DNA from: HGM04593 sp045644465
Lineage (GTDB): Bacteria > Bacteroidota > Bacteroidia > Bacteroidales > Bacteroidaceae
Direction of reading: 5' to 3'
Length of the DNA stretch: 64,000 nucleotides
NCBI GenBank assembly: GCA_045644465.1
Contig: JAZRGV010000029.1
Span: 18,873-82,872, forward strand
In this document: one piece after another, positions 62,233 through 64,000 of the stretch
How the letters are laid out: each line of letters begins with the position of its first letter
Position numbering within the stretch: position 1 is the first letter of the stretch
Translations under genes and position numbers: made by a program
Notes under the pieces: generated by a model
The model's input: only the letters and a program-made list of their open reading frames with translations
What the model was told of the DNA's origin: nothing
Database searches by the model: none

Positions 62233-63693
62233 CTAAATCTTACTAATAATCCATTTTCCAGAGTTTCCGCCTTCACGAATCAATACGCCTTTTTCTCGTA
62301 GCTGGTCTGTTAGCTTTCTAACTTGGCGTTCACTAATTTTTAATCGTCTAGAAAGTTCTGCTCTTGAAATTGAGGGAGTTTCTTTTATTGCCTCCAATAG
62401 TTTCTCTTCATCCGTTGGAACGCTTTGGAACGCCTTTGGATCATCATTGGAACGCTTTGGAGCACTTTCTTCGTTATATGATCGCCAAATGACAACTCTA
62501 AAATCTTCTTCTTGATAGAATTCCGGTGTCTTCAACCCATATTCACGACATTTGTTTATGATATCTTCTGTTCCTGTACCCACCTTTTCAATATAACCAT
62601 TCCAATACATAGGATCGGCAAGTAGTGGATTAGCAGGTAAAGATTTATGAGGACCATGCAATTTCTGTACCGTCAATCCATATGGCAATGTGCCAGGATT
62701 CCAGACCTCCAATCTGTCACGAAACAACATTACCTGAACGCTAGCATTACTTGTATAATCTCTATGGCATATAGCATTTACGATGGCTTCTTTGACAGCA
62801 TCAATAGGCAATTCAGGACGTGTCGGTATATCCGCTTTTTCTCCTTCAGCACGTGTTCCAACCCAATTATTGATACGGCTCATTACAAAACTCGTGGCTT
62901 GGTCAACAAGTTCAAACACATCTCCTCTGTATATCTGATATGCAGGCATCGGCTTTTCTACAACGTTTCCATAGAACTGCACACATTTAACTTCAGATGT
63001 AATGAAAAATTTTTGTGGTTTCTTTCCAAACAGCAAGACCGCCGCATTTGCCAATCTTCCTTTGTCATCTATCAAATCAAGATGTGTAAGCAATGATACT
63101 GGCGATGTTTCAACAGGAAGAGGAAAATTACGCTTTGAACGTGCCATATGGATAAAATTCTTCATCTTATCCTCATCCAAATCTTCCAATGTTGCTCCAT
63201 TGTCATTAGAAGCATCGAATGGTCGCCAACGGATATATTCCTTTTCCTCCAAATAGCGGATCAGCGAAGCATATACAGAAGTTCGCAACCCATCAATATC
63301 CACAAAGGTTTTACGTACAATATTTCGTTCGACTTTTCGGATTAAAGCAGTCTCTTTAGGATGTCTTTTCTCCTCTCCAATGCTCTTTATGTATATTAAA
63401 CGACTTTTATGAAGCTTTGCAGCCAAATCATACTCGCGTTCTGTCGGAGAAACACCCTCCTCATCCTCATATCCATATAGATTACCATATAGTCCTAAAT
63501 AAATATCGCAAAGTTCCACTTCTTTCAAATAGACGTGGCTTGTCGGATATTCATTAGCCGGTACTTCTTCAAATATAAATGGCTCAAAGAATTTACCCAG
63601 CAGAACATCAGTTCGGATATAATGACAAAGCATTGCTCGTTCTTCTGCAAACTCACTCTGTACACTGCTTATAAATATTTTTATGCGTTTCAT
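62233..63693 (-). CDS. DUF4062 - HATPase (RecG/AlbA-type regulator) - winged-helix protein
   Basis: A 486-residue protein. Residues 1-90 are DUF4062-like (KIFISSVQSEFAEERAML, then VELCDIYLGLYGNLYG and SPTEREYDLAAKL). The middle shows the C-terminal part of COG2865-type regulators: AAVLLFGKKPQKFF near 215 and the HATPase_c_4 motif IDAVKEAIVNAICHRDYTS near 298. The C-terminus is a winged helix (SISRAELSRRLKISERQVRKLTDQL). The usual N-terminal AlbA_2/Schlafen-like domain of COG2865 is not evident and DUF4062 takes its place. Such proteins occur in defence and stress loci; the role here is not known. A second gene lies 12 bases upstream. Confidence 0.85.
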   Translation of the reverse strand: MKRIKIFISSVQSEFAEERAMLCHYIRTDVLLGKFFEPFIFEEVPANEYPTSHVYLKEVELCDIYLGLYGNLYGYEDEEGVSPTEREYDLAAKLHKSRLIYIKSIGEEKRHPKETALIRKVERNIVRKTFVDIDGLRTSVYASLIRYLEEKEYIRWRPFDASNDNGATLEDLDEDKMKNFIHMARSKRNFPLPVETSPVSLLTHLDLIDDKGRLANAAVLLFGKKPQKFFITSEVKCVQFYGNVVEKPMPAYQIYRGDVFELVDQATSFVMSRINNWVGTRAEGEKADIPTRPELPIDAVKEAIVNAICHRDYTSNASVQVMLFRDRLEVWNPGTLPYGLTVQKLHGPHKSLPANPLLADPMYWNGYIEKVGTGTEDIINKCREYGLKTPEFYQEEDFRVVIWRSYNEESAPKRSNDDPKAFQSVPTDEEKLLEAIKETPSISRAELSRRLKISERQVRKLTDQLREKGVLIREGGNSGKWIISKI

Positions 63694-63705
63694 ACAATAT
63701 TTCGT

Positions 63706-64000
63706 TTATTTTAAATAATCCTTGTACTCTGCTCTTAATTTCTGACCAATCTCAGCAATTATATATACTTGGTTATCTATGGCGTCGGCCAACATGTGAG
63801 ATGCTTTTACTCTTTGTTCGTGCAATGCTGCACATAATTGTTCAGCAAATTCAGACGGCTCAACTGTTGCTATCTTGTGCCCTATTTCAGCAACAATAGT
63901 AAACAATTTATTTATACAATCCATAGATTCTTTTCCATGATATTTCTTTTCAATATCAGAAAAATCATAGTATAGGTAAATGGAATTCAAACGGTTTTCA
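63706..64000 (-). CDS. Unidentified protein, 5' end outside window
   Basis: The frame is open to the window edge; its only in-frame starts visible are a TTG at 63990 and an internal ATG near 63924, so a longer protein beginning outside the window is likely. The visible end is helical and charged (FAEQLCAALHEQRVKASHML, AEIGQKLRAEYKDYLK). It is followed after 12 bases by the DUF4062 gene, suggesting one operon. I do not recognise a family. Confidence 0.55.
   Translation of the reverse strand, partial: ENRLNSIYLYYDFSDIEKKYHGKESMDCINKLFTIVAEIGHKIATVEPSEFAEQLCAALHEQRVKASHMLADAIDNQVYIIAEIGQKLRAEYKDYLK

Overview
The window reads as a chromosomal segment of an anaerobic Bacteroidales bacterium, closest in style to Bacteroidaceae or Prevotellaceae. 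The support is a SusC/SusD pair with trailing surface lipoproteins, a FabK-type enoyl reductase, a class III (oxygen-sensitive) ribonucleotide reductase, BspA-like leucine-rich repeats, and promoters of the Bacteroidetes type (TTTG, about 19-20 bp, TAnnTTTG) in front of many genes. No rRNA, intact insertion sequence, prophage or CRISPR array was seen. Species cannot be named from sequence reading alone.

Layout. 1-8520 (minus): a five-gene surface-uptake operon, susC, susD and three lipoproteins, the last with leucine-rich repeats and cut by the window edge; there are no hydrolases in the visible part. 8909-14037 (minus): engB, then the operon nrdD-nrdG-nitroreductase-DUF5009-like membrane protein. 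14289-17004 (plus): a small membrane protein, fabK and nhaA, meeting a secreted M28 peptidase tail to tail. 18277-34048 (plus): a complete division and cell-wall (dcw) cluster, mraZ-rsmH-ftsL-ftsI-murE-mraY-murD-ftsW-murG-murC-ftsQ-ftsA-ftsZ, followed by yqeY, with putative MraZ operator repeats over the promoter. 34045-37436: recO (minus), tRNA-Glu, rpsT, gyrB. 37930-39607: a secreted protein built from 13 copies of an 8-residue lysine-rich repeat, a secreted protein of unknown role, tRNA-Asp. 39744-42537 (minus): GNAT-GT2-membrane protein-recR. 42620-51791: a secreted esterase-like hydrolase, a TonB-dependent receptor, an SpmA/SpmB-like fusion, ybeY, umuDC, prfB and a CYTH protein.

52057-56825 (plus) is a three-gene operon of secreted proteins: a BspA-like leucine-rich protein, a protein ending in a dockerin-like pair of calcium loops, and a protein that starts with a cohesin-like domain. 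57236-61954 (minus) is the most coherent possible new regulatory unit: a hybrid histidine kinase, an NtrC-family sigma-54 activator, and a coiled-coil lipoprotein whose upstream region carries a near-perfect -24/-12 sigma-54 promoter plus a 47-bp perfect palindrome at enhancer distance. 62233-64000 (minus) holds a DUF4062/ATPase/winged-helix protein and the tail of a further gene.

How they work together: the core of the window makes and divides the cell envelope (dcw cluster) and maintains DNA, ribosomes and dNTP supply (gyrB, recO, recR, umuDC, rpsT, prfB, ybeY, engB, nrdDG). Around this core sit envelope-facing accessory loci (SusCD operon, TonB receptor, repeat protein, BspA/dockerin/cohesin operon, sigma-54-controlled lipoprotein) that probably handle nutrient capture and surface interactions.
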